DNA of 64,000 nt from JACKHA01 sp041401985 (GCA_041401985.1 JAWKTE010000020.1:1-64000); one strand, 5' to 3'. Shown: positions 15,133 through 23,849, counted from the first letter of the stretch. Notes: generated from the letters alone by a model not told the origin. Made by a program: numbers and translations.

Positions 15133-16773
15133 ATGCACGAACGCCAGCACGCGACGGCGATGGCCGCGATTCTCGGACTTGGCTCCTGCGCCCTGGCGCA
15201 GCCGGCGTTCGACATCCCCGCGGACCTCGCGGCCCACATGCTCTCCGGGCAGGGCGTGCGCGTGACGATCCTGGGCGATTCGATCAGTTCGCCGGTCAAG
15301 GGCACGTTCTTCGCGGATCGGACCGACCGGACGCACTTCCCGCCGCACAACGGGATCCACAACGTGTGGACGCCGTCGCACGGGTGGCGCGGCGTGTCGG
15401 TGGGGGCGGTGGGGACGACGGACCCGACCGCGGGGTACTCGTGCTGGCGCGGGATCGGGGCGTTCGCGCGGTACCAGACCGAGGGCGAGTCGTTCGCGCC
15501 GCGCGTGAACGCGCCGCAGTACGCCGATGGTGCCGTCGGATGGACGGTGGACACGGTCGGGCACTGGGCGCTCACGAGCGCATCCATCCCGTGGCAGTCG
15601 CGGACCACGTCCTACCTGCGCACGCCGCGCGTGCTCACGGGCGAGAACAACCACTGGAGCGAGGCATCAGCGCAGATCGGGCGGGGCGATCTGCACGTGC
15701 GCCAGGTGCTGTACACCAGCCCGGGGCTGCTGACGCCCGAGGCGATCACGTTCACACGCCTCGGCGGAACGGAAGTCACGCGGCCTTTCCCGGCGCCGGG
15801 CCCGGGGCCGCGGTGGGACTGGGTCGAGTACCCGGCGGCGGACGCGGGCTCGACGTGGAACCCCGAGACGCAGGCGTTCGAGACGACGTCGCGGTTCAAC
15901 TACCAGTATTCATGGGGCACCGAGACGCGCCACTTCTACACCGGCGGCGTGCTGTTCTACGACAACGCCAGCGACGGCATGATCGTCATGTCGCTCGCCC
16001 ACGGCGGCTACAACAACATCGACCACCTGCGCACGCCCGCGACGTTCGGGCAGCCGGGGTACTACTTCGCGCGGCCGCACGGGTACGCGGACGAGGCCCT
16101 GCTCTCGTGGCTCGACGCGTTCGACATGACAGGGCCGGACCGCGTGCCGGTCGTGCTGATCGCGATGGGCACCAACATCGCCCAGCCGGACAACGGCGGC
16201 TCGCCCGAGTCGATCAACGGCCTGAGCACCGAGGCGTACGCGGACAACATCCGGGCGCTCATCGCGCGATGGCGGGCGGTGTACGCCCAGCGTGGGCACG
16301 ATCCGTACTTCATCCTCATGGGGATGTACGACTTCGAGGGCATGTACCCCAACCCGTTTGTGGACAGCATGGCCGAGCGGTTGTGGGAGGTCCGCAGCAC
16401 GGACCCGAAGCCGGAGCGGATCGGGTTCGTCAGCCTGCCGGCCCTGATGGGGTACGTCGGGATGGGGTTCGACCCGGCGTGGTACTACCTGCCGTCGGAC
16501 CACCACCTCTCGTCGCTCGGCTCGGTGCGGGTGGCCGAGGTGCTGTGGGAGGCGTTCGAGGCCTCCGCGTGCCCGGCCGACTTCGACCGCAGCGGCACGC
16601 TCAACTCGAACGATTTCTTCGCGTACCTGAGCGAGTACGCCGCGGGCGGAACCCGGGCGGACCTGACGACAACGGCGATCCCGGGGCAGGCGGGGTACGG
16701 CGTGCCGAACGGGGTGCTGAACGCGGACGACTTCTTCTTCTATCTGGGGTTGTACGCGGTGGGGTGTGAGTAG
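15133..16773 (+). CDS. Secreted SGNH/GDSL-type hydrolase with dockerin-like tail
   Basis: 546 residues. An N-terminal signal peptide (AMAAILGLGSCALA, cleavage around residue 22) is followed by a GDSI block (VTILGDSISS, Ser50), an asparagine-containing AMGTNIAQP block, and a late acidic-histidine segment PSDHHLSS (around 456-458). Together these fit an SGNH esterase/lipase fold; the substrate, perhaps an acylated polysaccharide, is unknown. The C-terminus has two copies of a short calcium-loop-like unit: CPADFDRSG with NSNDFFAYL, and VPNGVLNADDFFFYL ending in GC. This tail is common on exported proteins of Phycisphaerales and may serve in surface attachment or sorting. A promoter precedes it directly. 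Confidence 0.85.
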   Translation: MHERQHATAMAAILGLGSCALAQPAFDIPADLAAHMLSGQGVRVTILGDSISSPVKGTFFADRTDRTHFPPHNGIHNVWTPSHGWRGVSVGAVGTTDPTAGYSCWRGIGAFARYQTEGESFAPRVNAPQYADGAVGWTVDTVGHWALTSASIPWQSRTTSYLRTPRVLTGENNHWSEASAQIGRGDLHVRQVLYTSPGLLTPEAITFTRLGGTEVTRPFPAPGPGPRWDWVEYPAADAGSTWNPETQAFETTSRFNYQYSWGTETRHFYTGGVLFYDNASDGMIVMSLAHGGYNNIDHLRTPATFGQPGYYFARPHGYADEALLSWLDAFDMTGPDRVPVVLIAMGTNIAQPDNGGSPESINGLSTEAYADNIRALIARWRAVYAQRGHDPYFILMGMYDFEGMYPNPFVDSMAERLWEVRSTDPKPERIGFVSLPALMGYVGMGFDPAWYYLPSDHHLSSLGSVRVAEVLWEAFEASACPADFDRSGTLNSNDFFAYLSEYAAGGTRADLTTTAIPGQAGYGVPNGVLNADDFFFYLGLYAVGCE

Positions 16774-16855
16774 GGAATCCCGGCGAGGCTGCGCGGGTTC
16801 ATGTGTGCCGTGGGATTGATCCGGACCGCCTTCAAACCGTCCCGGTGTGTGGAAC

Positions 16856-16884
16856 TTGACAGGCTCCGTACGGGCCGATACGAT
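16856..16884 (+). promoter_or_regulatory. Promoter of the Panacea antitoxin gene
   Basis: TTGACA at 16856-16861, a 17-base spacer, TACGAT at 16879-16884: close to the sigma70 consensus in an otherwise GC-rich stretch. The coding start lies about 64 bases downstream. Confidence 0.7.
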
Positions 16885-16947
16885 TGGATGTTGTTTGGGT
16901 AGACTCGTGGAGACGCCAGTCGGACTCGGAAGGCAAGGACGCGAGCG

Positions 16948-17544
16948 ATGCACAAGGCGGAGACGGTGGCTCGGTATCTACTGCATCTGGCGGCACGGTC
17001 GCCCGAGCCGTGCCCGATCACGCACATGCAGTTGCAGAAACTGATGTACTACGTGCAGGGGTGGTCGCTGGCGTACACGGATGAACCGATGTTTCGCGGC
17101 GAGATCCAGGCGTGGGCGCATGGGCCGGTCGTCAAGCAGTTGTACCCGCAGTTCGCCGACTTCAAGCAAGAGCCGATCCCGGCCGGACAGGGGGCGGAGT
17201 CGGCGGCGTTGCGGCAGCAGGATCGGGCGTTGATCGAGGCGGTGTGGACGCGATACGGGCAGTTCTCAGCGCTGCGGCTGCGGGCGATGACGCACGCGGA
17301 GCAGCCGTGGAAGGTGGCCCGCGGTGATCTGCCCGAGGGCAAGGAGAGCCGGGCCGAGATCGGGCATGAGGCGTTGCGTTCGTTCTTCCGCGGCGAGATG
17401 GAGGCGTGGTGCCGGCGTGGCGGGATGCCGCTTGATCGCGTGGAACGATCGGTCGCTCAGGCGCGGGCGGGCGAAGCGACGGAACTCGACCTGACCGGTT
17501 TCGGGCGTGGTCGGCTCGGGGGACGGCCGCGTGTGGCGGGTTGA
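16948..17544 (+). CDS. Panacea domain (DUF4065, SocA-like) antitoxin
   Basis: 198 residues with the Panacea/SocA pattern: AETVARYLLHLAA at the N-terminus, ITHMQLQKLMYYVQGWSLAYTDEPMF, then AWAHGPVVKQLYPQF, and a late helix with MTHAEQPWKVARG. Panacea proteins form antitoxins that neutralise many unrelated small toxins, usually encoded next door (PanAT systems). The C-terminal ~50 residues past the domain are charged and could hold the toxin-specific region. The downstream gene overlaps it by 14 bases and is the likely partner. Confidence 0.88.
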   Translation: MHKAETVARYLLHLAARSPEPCPITHMQLQKLMYYVQGWSLAYTDEPMFRGEIQAWAHGPVVKQLYPQFADFKQEPIPAGQGAESAALRQQDRALIEAVWTRYGQFSALRLRAMTHAEQPWKVARGDLPEGKESRAEIGHEALRSFFRGEMEAWCRRGGMPLDRVERSVAQARAGEATELDLTGFGRGRLGGRPRVAG

Positions 17545-17806
17545 CGTGACGGCTGAGGGGCGTGAGGCGCTCGCGCAGTTCGACGCCGGGCTTCTCGATG
17601 AGTTCCGGGATCGCATGGCGGACATGGCCGAAGAACCCGGCATGTTTCTGCGGCGATCCAGTCCTCCGGAGCCGGCGGGGCTTTGGGTGCTCGAGTACGA
17701 GTCGGACCTGAGCCCGGGGCTGCGCGTGGTCGCGTTGCTGGATGAGTGGGACCCGGCGGCGAAGCGGTTGAAGCTGGTGGGAGTGATGAGGTTGATGGGT
17801 GGGTAG
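17531..17806 (+). CDS. Small protein overlapping the Panacea gene, candidate toxin
   Basis: 91 residues from GTG 17531, which has a GGGGGA site at a good distance; an in-frame GTG at 17507 would add eight residues. The pattern is a charged helix (EGREALAQFDAGLLDEFRDRMADMAEEP) followed by three strands (GLWVLEYESDLSPG, LRVVALLDEWDP, RLKLVGVMRLMGG). This resembles the RelE/ParE layout but lacks a clear catalytic signature, so family assignment is inference from shape and context. It overlaps the Panacea antitoxin gene by 14 bases, which suggests translational coupling and a PanAT-type pair. Confidence 0.65.
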   Translation: MWRVDVTAEGREALAQFDAGLLDEFRDRMADMAEEPGMFLRRSSPPEPAGLWVLEYESDLSPGLRVVALLDEWDPAAKRLKLVGVMRLMGG

Positions 17807-18445
17807 GCAGTGTTGGACCGATCGGGGCAAACCGATGAGCGAGCCAGATGGCGTGTTTGCCAGCAAGTTGCGTCTTTTCGATCTGCTTGCTTTGATGGAC
17901 TCCAGGCTGCGCCCCACGGATTGCAAGGTCCATCTTGCGTCGCGCCCTGACGACGGGCACGACCCGTTCGAGGCCTACTTGAGCGGTCGGTTTGAGGAGT
18001 GGCAGTGCTGGCAGAACGCGCTCAACTTTAACCGACCTCATGTTGTCGCACTGATCCAGATCACGCCTGGTGGTTCAGAGTGGCTCTTTGCTGGAGCCTT
18101 CGACTCGATGGGCCACGAGGTGCGGAGCGTTCCGAGGCCCCACTACTGGTACTCGCTCAGGCAGCGCCCGGAAACTGGCGGATTTGTTGGGCGAATCGTG
18201 GTTCGGTTCCACAGGGACGGTCGAAACTCCTATCGACTGGGAGAAAACGTCGGGCCTCGCTTGCTGGTGGAGCAAGTCCACGGACAGCGGAGGGACATCG
18301 GCGAGTTCCCCGGGTTCGGCGGGATCTGTTTGAGCAAAGCGCAACTGGATCGCTTGGTTTCAACTCGATCTTCATCATGGGAGTCCGCGCTCTCGAGCGT
18401 GGCAGGTGTGTATGTGATCGTGGATACGGTCACCGGCAAGTCATA

Positions 18446-19595
18446 CGGCTCGTGATTGAGTCTCGTGCGCGTACGGCGCACGTTTGGCAGTTGCGCACTG
18501 GCTCGCTTGTGCGATGATGCGTGCGGCACGGAGGCCAACGCATGCAGATCACGAAGGCGGACGCGGGCGACATCGAGCGGCTGGTCGCGATGGCGCAAGG
18601 AGCCTGACGCCGAGCAGAAGGACCGGCTGCTCGCGGCCGCGCACGCCCGTCGCGGCGTCGAGACGGGCAAGTATCCAGGAGATGCTCGCCCGCAGCCAGC
18701 GGCTTCGTGCAGCGCTGGGCCTACGCCTACCGCGACGGCGGGATCGACGCCCTGCGAGAAGGACCGACCGGGCCGCGCGCCCAAGCTCCCACCCGCCGCG
18801 AGGCCGAGCGCTGCGGGGCGCGGCTCGATCGCCGGGCCGCGCCCCGAGGACTGGGTCTGATCGCTGCGCGGCAGCGATGCAAGCGCATCCTCGAGCAGGA
18901 GTTCGGCGTGAAGTACACGCTCGACGGGATCTACCCGCTGCTGCGGCGTCTGGGCTACTCGTGCCTGGCCCCGCGCTCGCCACGAGAAGCAGGACCTGGC
19001 CGCGCAGAAGAGTTCCGCGAGGAGGCCGCCCTTTTTGTCTCCACCGCTTGTTTAATCTTCAGTGCGGCCCACGGCAAGGCTCCTATGTCTACTTCATGGA
19101 CGAGGCCCGCTTCGGCCAGCAGGGCACGACCACGCGCGTGTAGCGAATATCGGCCGCGCCCGACCGCGGTGAAGCAGACGGTACGAGTGGGTACCTTGTA
19201 CGCCGCGGTCGAGCTGGCCACGGGCCACGCGTGCGCTGCAGGCCCCGCACGTGGACACGCCGACGATGAACGTGTTCCTGCGGATGGTGTCGGAGGAGCT
19301 TGATCCTGACGACCACGCGGTGCTGATCATGGACCAGGCCGGGTGGCACAAGGTTCGGGCGCTGGCGGTGCCGGCGAACATCACGATCCTGCTGTTGCCG
19401 TACTTCGCCGGAGCTCAACCCGGTCGAGAACCTGTGGGCGTACTGGTGGAGCCACTACCTGTCCAACCGGGTGTTCGACGACTACGACCACCTGCTGGCC
19501 GCCGGGGTCGCGGCCTGGCAGGACCACGCCCGAGCGGCTCCGGACTGTCTGGCGCGTGCACCTACATCACGCACGAGAAGTAGTCACGATCCGTA
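18446..19595 (+). mobile_element. IS630-type insertion sequence (decayed)
   Basis: About 1150 bp, the usual IS630 size. Terminal inverted repeats are visible: CGGCTCGTGA at 18446-18455 and TCACGATCCG at 19584-19593, nine of ten matching, with further similarity inside (CTCGTGCG near 18466 and its complement near 19570). The dinucleotide TA flanks each end, as expected for this family, and a longer direct repeat TCATA (18441-18445 and 19596-19600) marks the joined target. The transposase inside is broken. Confidence 0.85.
18542..19583 (+). pseudogene. IS630 family transposase, multiple frameshifts
   Basis: Fragments in different frames line up with an IS630 transposase. The helix-turn-helix part (FVQRWAYAYRDGGIDALREG and YTLDGIYPLLRRLGYSC) lies at about 18700-18970. 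The DDE catalytic residues follow in three separate frames: MDEARFGQQG near 19100, LIMDQAGWHK near 19330 and ELNPVENLWAYWW near 19415. At least four frame changes are needed, so no functional enzyme can be made from this copy. Confidence 0.85.
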
Positions 19596-19930
19596 TCATA
19601 CGTCGGCAGCGCGTTCGGGGAGGGCGGGATCTGGGGGCGTTGGTGCGCATACTCAAGGACCGGGCATGGAAGCAACGTGGGGCTGATCGATCTGCTGGCA
19701 GAGGCCGGAGTGGACCGCGCAAACGCGTTGCAGTTCGGCATCTTGGAGACTGCCGACTCGCGCGCTACGCAGGATCAGGTTTTGAACAGGGAGAGCCACT
19801 GGAAGGCGCTGCTGTGCTCTCGGTCGCACGGCCACAATCGAAACTAATCGGTGCTCACGCCGACGCCGCAGGTGTGGCGGAGCGATGGTAGAAGGAGTAA
19901 GAAGCCCGGCTCGGAGCGCCGGTCCACCGG

Positions 19931-21619
19931 TCAAAACTCCGCCAACTTCGGCGCCCTTGGGAACGGGATGACATCCCGGATGTTCTGCATCCCCGTGCAG
20001 AACATGATGAGGCGTTCGAAGCCCAGGCCGAAGCCGGCGTGGGGGACGGTGCCGTAGCGGCGCAGGTCGCGGTACCACCAGTAGTCCGGCTTGTGCAGGC
20101 CCATCTCGTCGATGCGCCGGTCGAGCCGGTCGAGGCGTTCCTCGCGCTGCGAGCCGCCGATGATCTCGCCGATGCCGGGCACGAGCACGTCCATGGCCGA
20201 GACGGTCTGTCGCTGCTCGGGCGGCACCTTCTCGAAGATGGCGGGGTTGATGCCGGGGGTCTTCTCGGGCGACTCGTCGTCCAGGCGCATGTAGAACGCC
20301 TTGATGCCCTTGGGGTAGTTGGTCAGCACAACCGGCTGCTTGAAGTGCTCCTCCGTGAGGTACCGCTCGTGCTCGGACTGCAGGTCGCTGCCCCAGGCGA
20401 CGGGGTACTCGAACTTCTTGCCGGACTTGAGCAGGATGTCAATCGCCTCGGTATACGGCAGACGCCGGAAGGGCTTGTCGATGACGAAGCGGAGGCGGTC
20501 GATGATGCCCTTCTCGATCCGCTCGTCGAAGAACGCCATGTCGTCGGCCCGCCGCGACAGCAGGTCGTCGAACAGGAACTTGAGCATGTCCTCGGCGAGT
20601 TGCGCGTTCGACGCCAGATCGGCGAACGCGACCTCGGGCTCGATCATCCAGAACTCGGAGAGGTGGCGGCTGGTGTTGGAGTTCTCGGCCCGGAAGGTCG
20701 GCCCAAAGGTGTACACGCGCGACAGGGCGCAGCAATAGGTCTCGACGTTCAACTGGCCGGAGACGGTGAGGTGGGCCTCTTTGCCAAAGAAGTCGTGGGC
20801 GAAATCCACGGGAAGCGACGGAGCGACGGAGCGACGGAGCGACGAAGAGGCGGCTTGGGACGCGGCGTCGCCCGCGGCGGCGTCCTGGGCGTGGCGGACC
20901 GACGGCGAGGAGAACGGCGCCGACCCCGAGCCCAGCAGATTCTCATCGGAGCGGAGGTCCGCGGGATCGGCGGTGCGGGGGGCGCCTGCATCGGCGGCCT
21001 TCGCTTCGTCACTGCGTCCCTTCGTCACTCCGTCACTCTTCACCCGCGGCAGGTTCATCATGTCCAGCGTGCTGACGCGGAACATCTGCCCCGCGCCCTC
21101 GCAATCGGACGCGGTGATGATGGGCGTGTGGACATAGAAGAACGAGCGGTCGTCGAAGAAGCGGTGGACGGCCATCGCCAGGGCGTGGCGGACACGGGCC
21201 ACGGCCCCGAACGTGTTGGTGCGGACGCGCAGGTGCTGGTGCTCGCGGAGGTACTCGAAGGTGTGGCGCTTGGCGGAGGCGGGGTAGGTGTCGGGGTCCT
21301 CGACAAGGCCGTGGAGCGTGAGCGAGTCGGCCTGGAGTTCCATGCCCTGGCCCTTGCCCTGCGACTGGACGAGCGTGCCGCTGGCCTCGATGGCGCAGCC
21401 GGTGGTCAGGTGTAAGACCTCGCTCTCGTAGTTGGGCAGCGCGGCGGGCGCGACGATCTGGAGGGCGTCGAAGCAGGTGCCGTCGGACAGGGCGACGAAG
21501 GAGAGGCCGGCCTTTGAGTCGCGGCGTGTGCGGACCCAGCCCTTGACCGTGGCGTTTGTGCCGGGGGCGGCCTTGAGGGCGTCGGAAACCTTGAGCCAGG
21601 TCGGCTTTGTGTCGGGCAT
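19931..21619 (-). CDS. asnS: Asparagine--tRNA ligase with a repeat-derived insertion
   Basis: Class IIb aminoacyl-tRNA synthetase charging tRNA-Asn; 562 residues versus about 465 usually. The anticodon-binding OB domain (VKGWVRTRRDSKAGLSFVALSDG) is followed by class II motif 1 region (FFYVHTPIITASDCEGAGQMFRVSTL), motif 2 (YTFGPTFRAENSNTSRHLSEFWMIEPE) and motif 3 (GFGLGFERLIMF). Between NLPR and VDFAHDFFGKEAHLTVSGQLN about 75 low-complexity residues (about 195-270) replace a short loop; both ends of this stretch are octamer arrays. ATG at 21619 is chosen because the OB domain starts soon after; upstream codons are not conserved-looking. Confidence 0.95.
   Translation of the reverse strand: MPDTKPTWLKVSDALKAAPGTNATVKGWVRTRRDSKAGLSFVALSDGTCFDALQIVAPAALPNYESEVLHLTTGCAIEASGTLVQSQGKGQGMELQADSLTLHGLVEDPDTYPASAKRHTFEYLREHQHLRVRTNTFGAVARVRHALAMAVHRFFDDRSFFYVHTPIITASDCEGAGQMFRVSTLDMMNLPRVKSDGVTKGRSDEAKAADAGAPRTADPADLRSDENLLGSGSAPFSSPSVRHAQDAAAGDAASQAASSSLRRSVAPSLPVDFAHDFFGKEAHLTVSGQLNVETYCCALSRVYTFGPTFRAENSNTSRHLSEFWMIEPEVAFADLASNAQLAEDMLKFLFDDLLSRRADDMAFFDERIEKGIIDRLRFVIDKPFRRLPYTEAIDILLKSGKKFEYPVAWGSDLQSEHERYLTEEHFKQPVVLTNYPKGIKAFYMRLDDESPEKTPGINPAIFEKVPPEQRQTVSAMDVLVPGIGEIIGGSQREERLDRLDRRIDEMGLHKPDYWWYRDLRRYGTVPHAGFGLGFERLIMFCTGMQNIRDVIPFPRAPKLAEF
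20814..20845. repeat. Octamer repeat (AGCGACGG) x4 inside asnS, distal array
   Basis: AGCGACGG three times then AGCGACGA, head to tail. Read in asnS it encodes SSLRRSVAPSLP at the C-terminal edge of the insertion. Confidence 0.9.
21006..21037. repeat. Octamer repeat (AGTGACGR-like) x4 inside asnS, proximal array
   Basis: On the asnS strand: AGTGACGG AGTGACGA AGGGACGC AGTGACGA, encoding SDGVTKGRSDE at the N-terminal edge of the insertion. It has T where the distal array has C, matching the tetR 3' array. Confidence 0.85.
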
Positions 21620-21744
21620 GTGGACCTCCGGTAGCGGTTGGGTTGGATCGTAGACCGAGCGGTGGGGGAGGCCGGTCGGAGCCGCGGTGGCTGGGGCCCG
21701 CGAGCGGGCCTCGTCGGACACCAATGGGGCGGCTCGGGCAGTTG

Positions 21745-21773
21745 TTGACCAATGGTTCCAGAAGTAGTACACT
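21745..21773 (+). promoter_or_regulatory. Promoter abutting the tetR start
   Basis: TTGACC at 21745-21750, a 17-base spacer and TACACT at 21768-21773. The GTG start codon is at 21780, exactly where transcription would begin, so the mRNA is predicted to be leaderless. Confidence 0.7.
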
Positions 21774-21779
21774 TTGGGC

Positions 21780-22367
21780 GTGCCGCCGATTGGTCGCCCC
21801 CGAGAGTTCGACCGCGCCGAGGCCCTGCAGCGGGCCTTGGAGGTGTTCTGGACGCGCGGCTACGAGGCCACGCAGGTCGAGGAACTGGTGGAGGCGATGG
21901 GCATCGGGCGTGGGTCGATGTACGCCGCGTTCGGGGACAAGCGGGGACTGTTCCTCGAAGCGCTCGAGGCGTTCGTCGGGCAGATCTCGGCGTGGTACCG
22001 GGAGAAAGTGCTGTCCGGGCCGGGAACGGCGCTCGAGAACCTGCGGGGCGTGGTGCGGCGGTGGCCGGAGGTCGCGGCGTCTGGCGGGCGGGGGTGCTTC
22101 CTCACCAACTCGCTGATCGAGCGGGCCGGGCACGATCCGGAGGTCGCGGCCATCGCAGATCGCACGATCCGCGCCGAAGAGATGCTGTACCGGGGCGTGC
22201 TGTCTGAGGCTCAGGAGCGGGGGGAACTGGGGCGGAATCGGGATATCGGGATGATCGCGCGGGCGCTGGTCAACGCGCGGCTCGGCATCACGCTGCAGGC
22301 GAAGTTGCAGGGGTCGGCGGAGCGCGTGCGAGCCGTGGCCGACGTGGCGTTGGAGATGCTCGAGTGA
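21780..22367 (+). CDS. TetR/AcrR family transcriptional regulator
   Basis: 195 residues. The N-terminal helix-turn-helix is clear: RPREFDRAEALQRALEVFWTRGYEATQVEELVEAMGIGRGSMYAAFGDKRGLFLEAL. The C-terminal ligand domain (GCFLTNSLIERAGHDPEVAA, then a helix ending in ALEMLE) resembles the group of TetR proteins often linked to NemR/AcuR-like regulation of detoxification genes. GTG at 21780 is preferred because the promoter -10 box ends at 21773; TTG at 21774 touches it. The stop codon TGA is formed by the first unit of an octamer repeat array. The target is unknown; asnS is divergent and DinB lies downstream. Confidence 0.9.
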   Translation: MPPIGRPREFDRAEALQRALEVFWTRGYEATQVEELVEAMGIGRGSMYAAFGDKRGLFLEALEAFVGQISAWYREKVLSGPGTALENLRGVVRRWPEVAASGGRGCFLTNSLIERAGHDPEVAAIADRTIRAEEMLYRGVLSEAQERGELGRNRDIGMIARALVNARLGITLQAKLQGSAERVRAVADVALEMLE

Positions 22368-22402
22368 CGGAGTGACGGAGTGACGGAGTGACGAAGTGAC
22401 AG
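22363..22402. repeat. Octamer repeat (AGTGACGG) x5 at the tetR 3' end
   Basis: Five head-to-tail copies: AGTGACGG three times, AGTGACGA, AGTGACAG. The first copy supplies the tetR stop codon. The intergenic region continues with purine-rich low-complexity sequence to about 22460 and otherwise holds nothing recognisable before the DinB gene. Confidence 0.9.
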
Positions 22403-22627
22403 AGCGGCGGGAAGAGAAGCGGCAGAGTGGCCGGGTCGCAGAGTGAAAGCTTCAGCTCGGCCGTGCGTCTGGGGAGGGACCGTCGGGGTTCGCCTTGTTA
22501 TGGAATGAATGATCCAGAAAGCGACATCTCTGGAGGATCGGGACGCGATGAAAACTGAATGTGCGGGCGTCCGCGTGGGCGCTCGTGTGGATCGGATCGA
22601 CGTGTGCGACTCGAAGCGGAGGCTGCG

Positions 22628-23131
22628 ATGACGACCAAGACCGTGCTCGACGTGCTGAACTTCCAGCGGCAGTACCTGGCGATGCTGATCGACGACGTGC
22701 CCGATGCGCGGATGACCGAGCAGCCCGGCGGGGTCAGGAACCACCCGGCCTGGCACCTCGGGCACCTGGCGGTCTCGATGGACGGGATGGTCGCCGGGTT
22801 TGGCGGCGAGAAGAAACTCGACGAGGCGTGGTCGGCCAAGTACGGCATGGGCTCGTCGCCGACGCCGGACCGGGCGGCGTACCCGCCCAAGGCGGATCTG
22901 CTGCGCGTCTTCGACGAGCGCCGCTCGGCCCTCGCGTCACGCGTCGCCGAGGCGTCGGAGGCGGACCTCAAGAGCGAGAACCCGAGCGAGATGCTCCGCC
23001 CCATGCTGCCGACCAAGGCCCACATGCTGCTGTTCTTCCTGCACACGCACGAGGGCACGCACCTGGGCCAGATCGCGGCCTGGCGGAAGGCGGCGGGCTT
23101 GGAGGAGGCGCTGGCGAAGTTTGGGCGGTAG
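22628..23131 (+). CDS. DinB superfamily protein
   Basis: 167 residues forming the DinB/DfsB four-helix bundle: VLDVLNFQRQYLAMLIDDVPDARMTEQPGG, then NHPAWHLGHL with putative metal-binding His43 and His46, and a C-terminal helix with HTHEGTHLGQIAAWRKAAG that supplies the other histidines. Members include thiol transferases (bacillithiol or mycothiol S-transferases) and many of unknown role; the substrate here is not evident. The start at 22628 is chosen because the first helix begins at once. Promoter signals were not identified. Confidence 0.88.
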   Translation: MTTKTVLDVLNFQRQYLAMLIDDVPDARMTEQPGGVRNHPAWHLGHLAVSMDGMVAGFGGEKKLDEAWSAKYGMGSSPTPDRAAYPPKADLLRVFDERRSALASRVAEASEADLKSENPSEMLRPMLPTKAHMLLFFLHTHEGTHLGQIAAWRKAAGLEEALAKFGR

Positions 23132-23849
23132 GCCGGCGGGTAGTTCGATGACCCCCCCGCGACACGCCGGGCCCCGGCGAGCACGTCGGTGCCCGCCGGG
23201 CCTCGGCGTGCGCGCGGCGGCGTCGTGCGCGGGGGTTGGGGGGGTTTAACGCGCATCGATCGCCGCCGTTGTTTTGGTCGGTCTGGGCTTGGGAGCGTGG
23301 CACGGGGACGTGCCGCTCGTTGTGCGACGGGCGTGCCCTTCGGGGGCCATGCCGTCGGGGGCCGTGTTCCTGGCCCGTTGCTGGTTTCCGCCAAGTCAGT
23401 TCGGCGGGGACGCGCGGTGGCGCGTCGGGCTCGGCCGGGAAAGCCCCAGGCGGGGCGAGCGGGCCGGACACCAATGTGTATGGTCTTTCCGGGCGCTCGG
23501 TTTCATTCCGGGACGATCGGAATGCAACAGGGCAAGAACGTGCTAATCGAGCCAGTCGGCGCCGAACTGGCCTCGTCGCGAAGCGTGCGCCGTGTATGGG
23601 ACTTTGCGCGGGTCGGATGGGCTTGGATCACCCGGCGGGACGCCGCCAGGCGGATCGGGACGCGTCGCTTGGCGAGACTCGGCCGCCTCATCGGCCCCAC
23701 CGATGGCGTGGCAAGCCGCGGTCCATTTGCGCCGCGCGAGCACGCCAGAACCAGTCGGTGGCGGAATGTGCGGCGCTCTCGGACCGCCGGCGATTGGCGC
23801 TCGCACCGACACGCTCCGCGGCCGGCCCCAGCCGATGGCATGGTCGACG

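Larger units (their letters stand above)
17835..19847 (+). pseudogene. GIY-YIG nuclease family gene interrupted by an IS630-type element
   Basis: The 5' part (17835-18445) encodes a ~200-residue N-terminal domain of unknown function ending in AGVYVIVDTVTGKSY, where the insertion begins. The 3' part starts at 19601 and continues exactly in frame: VGSAFGEGGIWGRW (catalytic Arg), FGILETADSRATQDQVLNRESHWK (catalytic Glu) and HGHNRN at the end. Joining 17835-18445 to 19601-19847 gives 858 bases, 285 residues and one stop, with no other damage. The split lies between the GIY and YIG motifs. The intact protein would be a single-domain DNA endonuclease with a substrate-recognition region. It follows the Panacea pair by 28 bases and may have been in the same operon. 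Confidence 0.88.

Noticed and set aside
14206..15654. A 482-codon minus-strand frame over the end of miaB and the start of the SGNH gene
   Set aside because: Antisense to two recognised genes, low-complexity, no domain.
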